Positions 48,930 through 54,660 of a stretch of 54,660 bases of DNA are shown here, in pieces; the first letter of the stretch is position 1; every line of letters begins with the position of its first letter. This DNA is from Pyramidobacter sp. C12-8. Its GTDB lineage: Bacteria; Synergistota; Synergistia; Synergistales; Dethiosulfovibrionaceae. A program made the translations under genes and the position numbers. Under the pieces are notes generated by a model, which had not been told where the DNA came from, made no database searches, and worked only from the letters and a program-made list of their open reading frames with translations. The DNA lies in assembly GCF_002007215.1 (NCBI RefSeq), contig NZ_MUHX01000017.1:1-54660 (forward strand), given 5' to 3'.

Positions 48930-49694
48930 GTGAACAAAAGAGAGTTCCTCGCCCTGCTGCGGCGCAAGGCGGCGGGATTGGCGGCGGTGGTCGTGGCGGC
49001 TTGCGCGATCGCGGCGGCGATGTTCGCCGTGTATGAGGCGGCGTTGTGGCTGCTGCCCGAAGATGTTGCCGGGCGATGGCAGTCGTTCGTCGGGCAGTTT
49101 TTCGCCGATCCGCGGAGTTTTCGCGACCTGCTGCGGCGCAAGGGCGGGGCGGCGCCGTGGTTTTTTGTCGGCGTACAGGTGCTGCAAGTGTTGTTCGCGC
49201 CGATCCCCGGCCAGGCAGTGGCGCTGGCCGGCGGTTTCGTGTTCGGCTTCTGGAAAGGCTGGGCGCTGACGACGCTGGGACTGGCGCTGGGCAGTCTGCT
49301 CGCCATGCTGTTGGCGCGTCTGCTGGGAGAGAGATTCGTGCGCCGCCTTGTGCCCGACGGCGTGATGAAGCGTTTCGACTCGCTGCTGACGAAAGGCGGC
49401 TACACGATGTTCTTCATGATCTTCCTGCTGCCGGCGCTGCCCGACGACGCGGTGTGCTTCATCGCCGGCATGACGAAACTGAGACTGCTGCCGCTGTCGC
49501 TGGTCTGCCTGCTGGGGCGCGCTCCCGGCATGGCGGTGCTGTCGCTGCTGGGGTCCGAGCTGACCTCGGGGCTGACGGTGGGCGTGAAGGTCCTGTTCAC
49601 GGCGCTGATGGTCCTTTCGATCCCGCTGTGGATCTTCTGGGAGATCATCGAAGAAAAGATCCGCGCGTTGGTCATGAAGCCGCGCCGGAAGTAA
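48930..49694 (+). CDS. TVP38/TMEM64 (DedA-like VTT) family membrane protein
   Basis: A 254-residue inner-membrane protein. The VTT/SNARE-associated domain spans about 85-205: VQVLQVLFAPIPGQAVALAGGFVFG, FWKGWALTTLGLALGSLLAMLLARLLG and FLLPALPDDAVCFIAGMTKLRLLPL. The PIPGQ and F-LP-PDD motifs are those of the DedA superfamily, whose members are thought to flip lipids. The start is GTG 48930 behind CGGAGGATGCC. A single gene, divergent from the J-like gene and convergent with the AAA ATPase. Confidence 0.9.
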   Translation: MNKREFLALLRRKAAGLAAVVVAACAIAAAMFAVYEAALWLLPEDVAGRWQSFVGQFFADPRSFRDLLRRKGGAAPWFFVGVQVLQVLFAPIPGQAVALAGGFVFGFWKGWALTTLGLALGSLLAMLLARLLGERFVRRLVPDGVMKRFDSLLTKGGYTMFFMIFLLPALPDDAVCFIAGMTKLRLLPLSLVCLLGRAPGMAVLSLLGSELTSGLTVGVKVLFTALMVLSIPLWIFWEIIEEKIRALVMKPRRK

Positions 49695-49834
49695 CGCCTT
49701 GCGGAGCGATACTTCCGAGACAGACACGTCGGCTTCGCCCCTTGTCCGAAAACGGGGCTCGGTCAATCGCGCCGAGGTCGTTGCGCTCTGCGAGGAAACG
49801 CCGCTTTATCTCAGGCTGCACTCGACCGATTTTA

Positions 49835-49885
49835 AAACGACGTCGGACGCTGGCTGGCTCATGCAGCCGTCGTCCGACGTCGTTT
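49835..49885. terminator. Bidirectional hairpin between VTT and AAA/DUF4143 genes
   Basis: Exact 15-bp arms AAACGACGTCGGACG / CGTCCGACGTCGTTT with a 21-base loop that contains a smaller GGCTG/CAGCC pairing. TTTTAAA precedes it and TATTTA follows, so it can serve both convergent genes. Confidence 0.7.
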
Positions 49886-49908
49886 ATTTACGGCACTCTG
49901 GCTTTGCT

Positions 49909-51255
49909 TCAAAGGAAGATCGACATGTACAGAGGCGCATGGACGACGCCGTCTTTGACCATCACGTCTTTGGGATACAGCACGTAGCCCTGGCCGAGCC
50001 GGCCTCTGAATTTCTTCATGAATTTATCGAGCGAGGAGTGTTTGCGGTAGGCGGCGGACTTGACTTCAACGGGACAGATTTTCCGGTCGCGGCGAATCAG
50101 AAAATCGATTTCCATGTGGTTTTCGCGGTGATCCGTGTCCGCTCTCGAATAAAAGAACAGTTTGTGTCCGGCGCTGCGGAACGTTTGGGCGACGGCATTC
50201 TCCATGACCATGCCTTCATTGACGTTGATCTTGTCGAAAAGGATGTCCCGGTACAGCCGGTTGTCCGCGAAGGAGTCGTCCACGAAGGTCTGAGTCACCA
50301 GCAGTCCCGTGTCGGCCATGTAGCATTTCTGCGTCGTGTGATCGCGGCTCAGCGACAGTCCTACCGTCGGATCGGTGGCGTTGACGCACGTGTTGACGAT
50401 CATGGCTTCGCTGAGCCAGACGAACGCGTCTTCATATTCTCGGAAACGCGCCTTTTTGTTCAGCGACGTCAGACGGTATTTTTTGTCCTTTTTTGACAGC
50501 TGTCCGGGAATCTCGTCGAAAATGGCGTAGACTCGGCTTTCATAGCCTCGGGCGAATTTCGAGACGTCTTCGCGGTACAGATTGAGGATCCTTTTTTTGA
50601 TCCGGTCAGCCTGCGCGAAATCTTTGTTCCCTGCGTATGCGGCGACGGCTTGCGGCATCCCTCCGACCAGCATGTACTGGCGGAAATCGTTCATGATCTT
50701 GCGGTGCAGCGCCTGTCCTACCGGCGTCAGGGTGTCAAAACGCTCTTTCAGGAACGGGATGGTCGTTTCGTCTCCCAGCGCCCAGAGAAACTCCTCGAAG
50801 TCCAGCGGGAACATCTCGAGATGCTCCTCTTCCGAGGGGATGACGATGTCCCGCACGTTTTGTTTCAGCGTCAGCAGCGAACCGGTCTCGATGTAATCGT
50901 ATCGTCCGTCCTGCACGAGGTACTTGACGAGCTGGCGCGCGGACGGGCACATCTGCACTTCGTCGAAGATCAGCGCCGAATCGCGCTCGTGCAAAGGCGT
51001 TCCATAGTAGGCGGACAGCTTGCCGAACAACAGGTCCAGGTCGTCCGCGTCTTCGTCGAAGAGATCTTTGATCGTCTGCGGCGCTTTGGCGAAGTCGATG
51101 AGAATATACGAACGGTACTCGCTCCTCGCAAATTTTTCGGCGATATAGCTCTTGCCGACACGCCGGGCGCCGTCGATCAGAAGCGCGCTGGCGCCGCAGT
51201 CGCGGCGCTTCCACTCGAGCATCCGGTCATAAATTTTTCGTCTGATGTCCGCCAT
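49909..51255 (-). CDS. AAA-family ATPase with DUF4143 (AAA_14)
   Basis: A 448-residue protein. The N-terminal AAA_14 domain has Walker A in LLIDGARRVGKSYIAEKFA, Walker B in SALIFDEVQMCP, and TGSLL in the following strand. The C-terminal DUF4143 part ends with the PD-(D/E)XK-like features EIDFLIRRDRKICPVEVKSA. The family is widespread, patchily distributed and of unknown function. ATG 51255 (MADIRRKIYDRM) follows GGAAGGAGGAAATC. The reading frame stays open 71 codons further 5' only because the upstream repeats have an 11-codon period; those codons are unlikely to be translated. Three 33-bp-spaced repeats lie 51-135 bases upstream. Confidence 0.9.
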   Translation of the reverse strand: MADIRRKIYDRMLEWKRRDCGASALLIDGARRVGKSYIAEKFARSEYRSYILIDFAKAPQTIKDLFDEDADDLDLLFGKLSAYYGTPLHERDSALIFDEVQMCPSARQLVKYLVQDGRYDYIETGSLLTLKQNVRDIVIPSEEEHLEMFPLDFEEFLWALGDETTIPFLKERFDTLTPVGQALHRKIMNDFRQYMLVGGMPQAVAAYAGNKDFAQADRIKKRILNLYREDVSKFARGYESRVYAIFDEIPGQLSKKDKKYRLTSLNKKARFREYEDAFVWLSEAMIVNTCVNATDPTVGLSLSRDHTTQKCYMADTGLLVTQTFVDDSFADNRLYRDILFDKINVNEGMVMENAVAQTFRSAGHKLFFYSRADTDHRENHMEIDFLIRRDRKICPVEVKSAAYRKHSSLDKFMKKFRGRLGQGYVLYPKDVMVKDGVVHAPLYMSIFL

Positions 51256-51305
51256 GATTTCCTCCTTCCACACGTCGCTGTTTAAAAGCGAGCAGTCGTT
51301 GTGCA

Positions 51306-51390
51306 TCACGAAAAGGCACTTTGTTTGTTCCCATTTTATCACGAAAAGGCACTTTATAGATGGCAGTTTTCTCACGAAAAGGCAGGTAAC
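51306..51390. repeat. Three direct repeats with exact 33-bp spacing upstream of the AAA ATPase gene
   Basis: The motif TCACGAAAAGGCA occurs at 51306, 51339 and 51372. The first two copies extend the match to TCACGAAAAGGCACTTTRT, and the third ends after GGCA. The spacing is 33 bases both times, about three helical turns, so all sites face the same side of the DNA. Intervening bases differ. They lie in the promoter region of the minus-strand AAA/DUF4143 gene. I know of no described binding site with this sequence. Confidence 0.9.
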
Positions 51391-51407
51391 ACTATGGGAC
51401 GCACGGC

Positions 51408-51457
51408 GCGAGGCTGCCTTTTGACCCGCTTGAGAGCGGGAAAAAAGGCAGCCTCGC
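51408..51457. other. Nested inverted repeat between the AAA ATPase and M20 genes
   Basis: GCGAGGCTGCCTTTT (51408-51422) pairs with AAAAGGCAGCCTCGC (51443-51457); the loop contains a second hairpin CCCGCT-TGAG-AGCGGG. It is near the 3' end of the minus-strand M20 gene (15 bases away) and may end that transcript, but no clean T-run follows. Confidence 0.6.
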
Positions 51458-51471
51458 ACTGCATTCATGCT

Positions 51472-52674
51472 TTATTTCGTTTTCGCTTCCAGAAATTTGC
51501 ACGCCGTGGCGACGACGGCGGCGGCGCAGGTTTTGAGGATGGCGTCATTGGTGCGGAACTGGGGCGAGTGGTGGGCGGCGGCGTAGGGCGTGCCGGGGCC
51601 GCCCATGCCGACGTTGAAGTAGACGGACGGGCGTTCGGCGGAGTAGAAGTTGAAGTCGTCGGAGCCGGAGGAGATGGGGACGCGCTTCACTTTTTCGGCG
51701 CCGAGCAGTTCGCCGGCCGCCTCTTCGAGCAGCTGGCACATGGCTTCGTCGTTGACGATGCTGGGATAGACGGGGATGAAGCGGAAATCGGTGCGGCAGC
51801 GCATGGCCAGGCCGACGCCCTTGGCGATGCGTTCGATGCGTTCGGGCAGTGCGGCGCGGATATCGGGGTTGGTGGTGCGGATGTTGCCGGTGATCTCGCA
51901 CTTTTCGGGGATGACGTTGACGGCGCTGCCGCTTTTGAGCGTGCCGATGCTGACGACGACGCGCTCTCCGGGCGGGATCTCGCGGCTGACGACGGTCTGC
52001 AGGGCGCAGATGATCTGCGCGGCGGCGACGGTGGGGTCGACGGCGTCCTGCGGGCGGCTGCCGTGGCCGCCCTTGCCGATGACGTCGAGTTCCCAGATGT
52101 CGCCGGAAGTGGTGGCGGCCCCGGGCGTGAACTGGATCTCGCTTTCGGGCGCACCGGCGCGCACGTGATAGCCGATGACGGCGTCGACGCCGTCGAGCAT
52201 GCCTTCTGCGATGAGGGCTTTGGCGCCGGGCGCTGTGGCCTGCTCTTCCGAAGGCTGGAACATGAGGCGAACGCGGCCGGGCAGCTCTTTTTCGAGCGCC
52301 TTGAAGATTTTGGCCGCGCCCAGCAGCGAGGCGGCGTGGGCGTCGTGCCCGCAGGCGTGCATGACGCCGGGCACGGCGGAGGCGTATTCCAGATCGTTGT
52401 CTTCGCGCGCCACGGCCAGCGCGTCAATGTCGGCGCGGACGGCCACGCAGGGGCCGGGCGAGTCGGGGTTGACGTCGCAGACGATGCCGCACCGCGTGCC
52501 GGCGAAGCCGCGGCGGAAAACGGCGCAGCCGAGATTTTTCAGCTCGCGTTCGATCGCGTCGGTGGTGCGCACTTCCTGCCAGCCCAGTTCGGGGTGGCGG
52601 TGGAGCTCGCGGCGGAACGCGGTCATTTCGCCTTCGGCCTGAGCGGCCAGCGCGAGGATCTTCGCTTTGTCCAT
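51472..52674 (-). CDS. M20D-family amidohydrolase
   Basis: A 400-residue zinc amidohydrolase. Motifs are FRRELHRHPELGWQE, VAVRADIDALAV, GVMHACGHDAHAASLLGAA, MFQPSEEQ, IGKGGHGSRPQDAVDP and GSDDFNFYSAERPSVYF. It belongs to the IAA-amino acid hydrolase/N-acetyldiaminopimelate/hippurate hydrolase branch, which cleaves N-acyl amino acids. ATG 52674 follows AAAGGAAGAATAAAATC. It is 24 bases downstream of the transporter gene, so it probably hydrolyses what that carrier brings in. The window has a second M20 enzyme at 46937-48121, of a different subtype. Confidence 0.93.
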   Translation of the reverse strand: MDKAKILALAAQAEGEMTAFRRELHRHPELGWQEVRTTDAIERELKNLGCAVFRRGFAGTRCGIVCDVNPDSPGPCVAVRADIDALAVAREDNDLEYASAVPGVMHACGHDAHAASLLGAAKIFKALEKELPGRVRLMFQPSEEQATAPGAKALIAEGMLDGVDAVIGYHVRAGAPESEIQFTPGAATTSGDIWELDVIGKGGHGSRPQDAVDPTVAAAQIICALQTVVSREIPPGERVVVSIGTLKSGSAVNVIPEKCEITGNIRTTNPDIRAALPERIERIAKGVGLAMRCRTDFRFIPVYPSIVNDEAMCQLLEEAAGELLGAEKVKRVPISSGSDDFNFYSAERPSVYFNVGMGGPGTPYAAAHHSPQFRTNDAILKTCAAAVVATACKFLEAKTK

Positions 52675-52698
52675 GATTTTATTCTTCCTTTCTCGAGA

Positions 52699-53868
52699 TC
52701 ACATGAAGTTGACCAGGAACCCGGCCAGAAACACCGAGGCGATGGTCACGGTCGTGAAGCCGGAAACAAGCATCTGCGGCATGATACGGCTTTCGATGAA
52801 CTCCTTTTCCGCGGGCGTGTCGCCGAAGCTGCGCGACACTTCGTCGGCGACGATGTAGGTGCCGGGGAAGCCGATCAGGCAGCAGGCGCCGATGGCCAGC
52901 GTCATGTCGAACGAACTTTTCGCGAAACGGCTGATCAGGTACGCCGAGGCGACCAAACCGATCACGGCGGCGGCGAAGGACACGGCGATCGGGTAAAAGA
53001 GCGACAGCACCATCTGCGGCGTGGCCTTGCTGAGGTTGACGTACGTGGGCAAAAGCATGATGAACATGGAGAGGCCGCTGGAGGCGGCGATGTCGAGGAT
53101 GCGGCCCTCGAGGAAGCCCAGCTCGTACGCGGCGACGCCGAAGACGAGCGCCATCACGAAGGGATGGACGCGGTTGCCGGTCGCCTGCGCGGCGGCGACG
53201 GCCAGAGCGGCGACGAGAAAACTCTTGCACAGCAGCACGAACGGCGTGCGCAGCTTTTTCGGCAGTTCGGGGATCAGCTTTTTGCGCTCGCCCTTTTCAG
53301 CTTCGGTTTCCGCGACCTGCCCGCCGGCGGCGAAGGCGGCTTTGAGGCGGCGCGCTTCGCGGCGCAGGCAGAAACTGGCGATGGGCACGCCGATGAACCC
53401 TTGCAGGATCAAGAGCATCGTGATGAACACGAGGATGTCGTTCAGCCCTTTTGCCTGGGCGGCTTCGCTCATGATCAGCATGGCCACGTTGCCGCCGGAG
53501 ATGGGGCCCGTGGCGGTGAGAGCGAAGTTCATGCCGATCAGCGGACTTCCGATCAGGATCACGGCGGCCGAGGCGGCGCACATCGTCGCCAGCGCGATCA
53601 GCACGGTGCGGTACTGCGCCAGCATGGCCCGGCCGTCGATCATCGTGCCCATGTGCACCATCAGCACGGGAATGAACGTCATCGCCAGGCTCATCAGGCC
53701 CGTAGTCTTGAACAAGTCCGCGGGCATCCCCAGCCAGAAAGCGGCGAGGATCATGGCCGAGGAGACGAAACGCATGGAAACGAGCGCCCGGGTGCGCGAG
53801 GCGATCAGATCGCCGACGGTGAAGAAGCCGAGAACGACGAGAATCGACTGAAGCTGAGTGAACTGCAT
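52699..53868 (-). CDS. Predicted secondary transporter (about 10-11 helices)
   Basis: A 389-residue polytopic protein whose hydrophobic profile suggests 10-11 helices in two halves joined by a basic cytoplasmic loop near residue 185 (RREARRLKAAFAAGG...EAEKGERKKLIPELPKKL). Re-entrant-loop-like segments TATGPISGGNVAMLIMSEAA and IGFPGTYIVADEVSRSFG lie in equivalent positions of the two halves, reminiscent of GltS/2-hydroxycarboxylate-type sodium symporters. I cannot name the family with certainty. ATG 53868 follows CAGGGAGG. It precedes the M20D gene in the same operon, with a leader of about 350 bases containing a terminator. Confidence 0.75.
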   Translation of the reverse strand: MQFTQLQSILVVLGFFTVGDLIASRTRALVSMRFVSSAMILAAFWLGMPADLFKTTGLMSLAMTFIPVLMVHMGTMIDGRAMLAQYRTVLIALATMCAASAAVILIGSPLIGMNFALTATGPISGGNVAMLIMSEAAQAKGLNDILVFITMLLILQGFIGVPIASFCLRREARRLKAAFAAGGQVAETEAEKGERKKLIPELPKKLRTPFVLLCKSFLVAALAVAAAQATGNRVHPFVMALVFGVAAYELGFLEGRILDIAASSGLSMFIMLLPTYVNLSKATPQMVLSLFYPIAVSFAAAVIGLVASAYLISRFAKSSFDMTLAIGACCLIGFPGTYIVADEVSRSFGDTPAEKEFIESRIMPQMLVSGFTTVTIASVFLAGFLVNFM

Positions 53869-54020
53869 GACAAAAACCTCCCTGAGATGAACGGGATCCC
53901 GCGGGGATCCGTGAAGTCCGGCCGACGACGGCCGACGAGTTCCGCACGCTGCGCTGTTCGCTTTGTTTGAGCCGCCAACCGGGCTCCATGGACATCCCCC
54001 CTTTCCGGACGCCGAGCATA
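53869..54020 (-). other. Untranslated leader between attenuator and transporter gene
   Basis: About 150 bases between the leader terminator and the ATG of the transporter. GGGGGGATGTCCATGG near 53986-54003 looks like a second ribosome site and start, but the following frame is not protein-like. Nothing else was recognised. Confidence 0.4.
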
Positions 54021-54062
54021 AAATAAAAAGAGCCGGTCCCCGCGTGAATGGGAACCGGCTCT
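54021..54062 (-). terminator. Leader terminator (possible attenuator) of the transporter-M20D operon
   Basis: On the minus strand AGAGCCGGTTCCC (54062-54050) pairs with GGGACCGGCTCT (54040-54029) and is followed by TTTTATTT. It lies between the promoter and the transporter gene, so transcripts must read through it. Confidence 0.85.
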
Positions 54063-54078
54063 TCGTATCCGGACGGAT

Positions 54079-54186
54079 TTATTCAGACCGCAGCACGACA
54101 GCGCGTCGGTCCTCGTCGAAGAGAGTCCCCACGCTGCGCCACCACATGCCGTTGTCAAAGCTGTTTGGGATGGTTGCCGAGATCAT
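54079..54186 (-). CDS. Candidate leader peptide with tandem Trp codons
   Basis: A 35-codon frame from ATG 54186 to TAA 54079. It contains NGMWWRSVG: codons 15-16 are tandem TGG (54144-54139), and a second in-frame ATG sits just before them. The stop lies 16 bases ahead of the leader terminator. The ribosome site is weak (AAAGGCG). A start near a -35/-10 promoter, tandem Trp codons and a terminator are the ingredients of trpL-type attenuation (E. coli trpL has GWWRTS). This is a proposal; the frame could also be a chance open frame or a remnant. Confidence 0.4.
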   Translation of the reverse strand: MISATIPNSFDNGMWWRSVGTLFDEDRRAVVLRSE

Positions 54187-54230
54187 GAAAATCCACGCCT
54201 TTGCGAAAGATTGGAAATCGCTTGAGGCAT

Positions 54231-54259
54231 CTTATAGCACGGAAATTATTCGCTGTCAA
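54231..54259 (-). promoter_or_regulatory. Promoter of the transporter-M20D operon
   Basis: Minus strand: TTGACA (54259-54254), a 17-base spacer, TATAAG (54236-54231). Transcription would begin near 54225, about 40 bases before the leader frame. Confidence 0.75.
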
Positions 54260-54312
54260 GGACGAAATGAGACGAAAGCGGCGGAAAAGCGTTCGTGAAA
54301 TTCTTCAAGGTA

Positions 54313-54383
54313 AATGCAACGCAACATCCGGTACCCCGTTGCATTAAATCTGAATTAAAAGGAGCTTGCATTTAGTCTGAATT
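54313..54383. repeat. Putative left end of the IS30-family element: inverted and direct repeats
   Basis: AAATGCAACG (54313-54322) and CGTTGCATT (54338-54346) are inverted. TTGCATTAAATCTGAATT (54339-54356) recurs as TTGCATTTAGTCTGAATT (54366-54383) 27 bases later with two mismatches. They precede the transposase gene and probably include its terminal repeat and transposase-binding sites. The exact boundary and target duplication cannot be set from one end. Confidence 0.5.
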
Positions 54384-54435
54384 GATGAAAGACCTTTCTT
54401 ACGAGACAACAGATCTCGGAAAGGAGTTCATCATC

Positions 54436-54660
54436 ATGAACAAACATTTGACTCTGGCTGAAAGAAAAGCCATTGAAAGCGCCCTCAACCGGCGAGAATC
54501 TCTCAGAAGTATTGCCTCAACAGTTCTGAAGTCGCCGAGTACGATCTCCAGAGAGATCAGAAAACATGCAGAGACTGTCTTCAAAGGCTGTTATGGCCGG
54601 ACAGCAAACTGCTGCCTTCACCGGTATGACTGCTCCGTTACTTCCCTTTGTAACACCTCT
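54436..54660 (+). CDS. IS30-family transposase, N-terminal part (cut by window edge)
   Basis: Seventy-five codons from ATG 54436, behind GGAAAGGAG, to the window edge. The N-terminus LTLAERKAIESALNRRESLR, then SIASTVLKSPSTISREIRKH, is the helix-turn-helix that opens IS30 transposases (TISREI is the hallmark). A cysteine-containing segment (CCLHRYDCSVTSLC) follows, seen in a subset of IS30 members. The catalytic DDE domain lies beyond the window. Confidence 0.9.
   Translation, partial: MNKHLTLAERKAIESALNRRESLRSIASTVLKSPSTISREIRKHAETVFKGCYGRTANCCLHRYDCSVTSLCNTS

Noticed and set aside
51256-51468. N-terminal extension of the AAA ATPase with 11-residue repeats (KCLFV...)
   Set aside because: The frame is open only because of the 33-bp DNA repeats; the ATG at 51255 has a strong GGAAGGAGG site and matches the normal family N-terminus.
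54050-54190. T-box riboswitch upstream of the transporter gene
   Set aside because: A terminator is present, but the T-box sequence (around GGTGGNACCGCG in an antiterminator) was not found; GGTGGCGCAGCG is only superficially similar and belongs to the short frame.

Overview
The window looks like chromosomal DNA of a high-GC, anaerobic, amino-acid-fermenting bacterium, most plausibly a member of the Synergistota (Pyramidobacter/Jonquetella-like). This is an inference. It rests on the density of peptide, amino-acid and carboxylate uptake systems (TRAP/TAXI, TctABC, polar amino acid ABC, two M20 amidohydrolases), anaerobic redox proteins (rubrerythrin, PerR, an aldehyde:ferredoxin oxidoreductase homologue) and the absence of any sugar pathway. 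No rRNA, tRNA or CRISPR array was seen.

Layout. 1-0.5 kb: the 5' part of an ISNCY-type transposase. 0.7-2.5 kb: an HD phosphohydrolase/YwgA-like pair. 2.6-3.7 kb: PerR-type regulator and rubrerythrin, with a Per-box-like palindrome over the promoter. 3.8-4.5 kb: a ComB-like phosphatase. 4.7-15.6 kb: a catabolic island made of a PucR regulator, class III aminotransferase, TAXI/TRAP transporter, two-subunit CoA transferase, thiolase and short-chain fatty acid transporter. Two copies of a structured, MITE-like repeat sit inside and at the end of it. 15.8-19.3 kb (minus): amino acid ABC transporter with a UroD/MtaA-like protein. 19.4-23.9 kb (minus): AOR-like oxidoreductase behind a FecBCD-type ABC transporter, possibly for tungstate or molybdate. 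24.2-29.5 kb: DUF2207 protein, EEP-family nuclease/phosphatase, RidA, LUD protein, YitT protein. 29.55 kb: a parS-like palindrome. 29.6-32.5 kb: TrkH/TrkA potassium uptake. 32.7-35.6 kb: TctABC. 36.0-40.4 kb: FbpABC-like transporter with an enlarged permease. 40.7-43.0 kb: aconitase-family hydratase. 43.2-44.7 kb: an unusual methyltransferase-MarR fusion. 45-51.3 kb: LysR, GNAT, M20 hydrolase, membrane J-like protein, TVP38-like protein, AAA/DUF4143 ATPase preceded by three 33-bp-spaced direct repeats. 51.5-54.3 kb (minus): M20 hydrolase and transporter behind a possible Trp-codon attenuator. 54.4 kb to the end: the 5' part of an IS30-family transposase.

How the genes may work together. The 4.7-15.6 kb island reads as import of an amino compound, transamination, CoA activation of a 3-oxoacid and thiolysis to acetyl-CoA, with a fatty acid carrier. 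The AOR operon pairs an oxoanion/metal-type importer with an enzyme family that needs tungsten. The most unusual items are the covarying repeat pair, the methyltransferase-MarR fusion, the 33-bp repeats before the AAA ATPase, the Trp-codon leader and the candidate parS.
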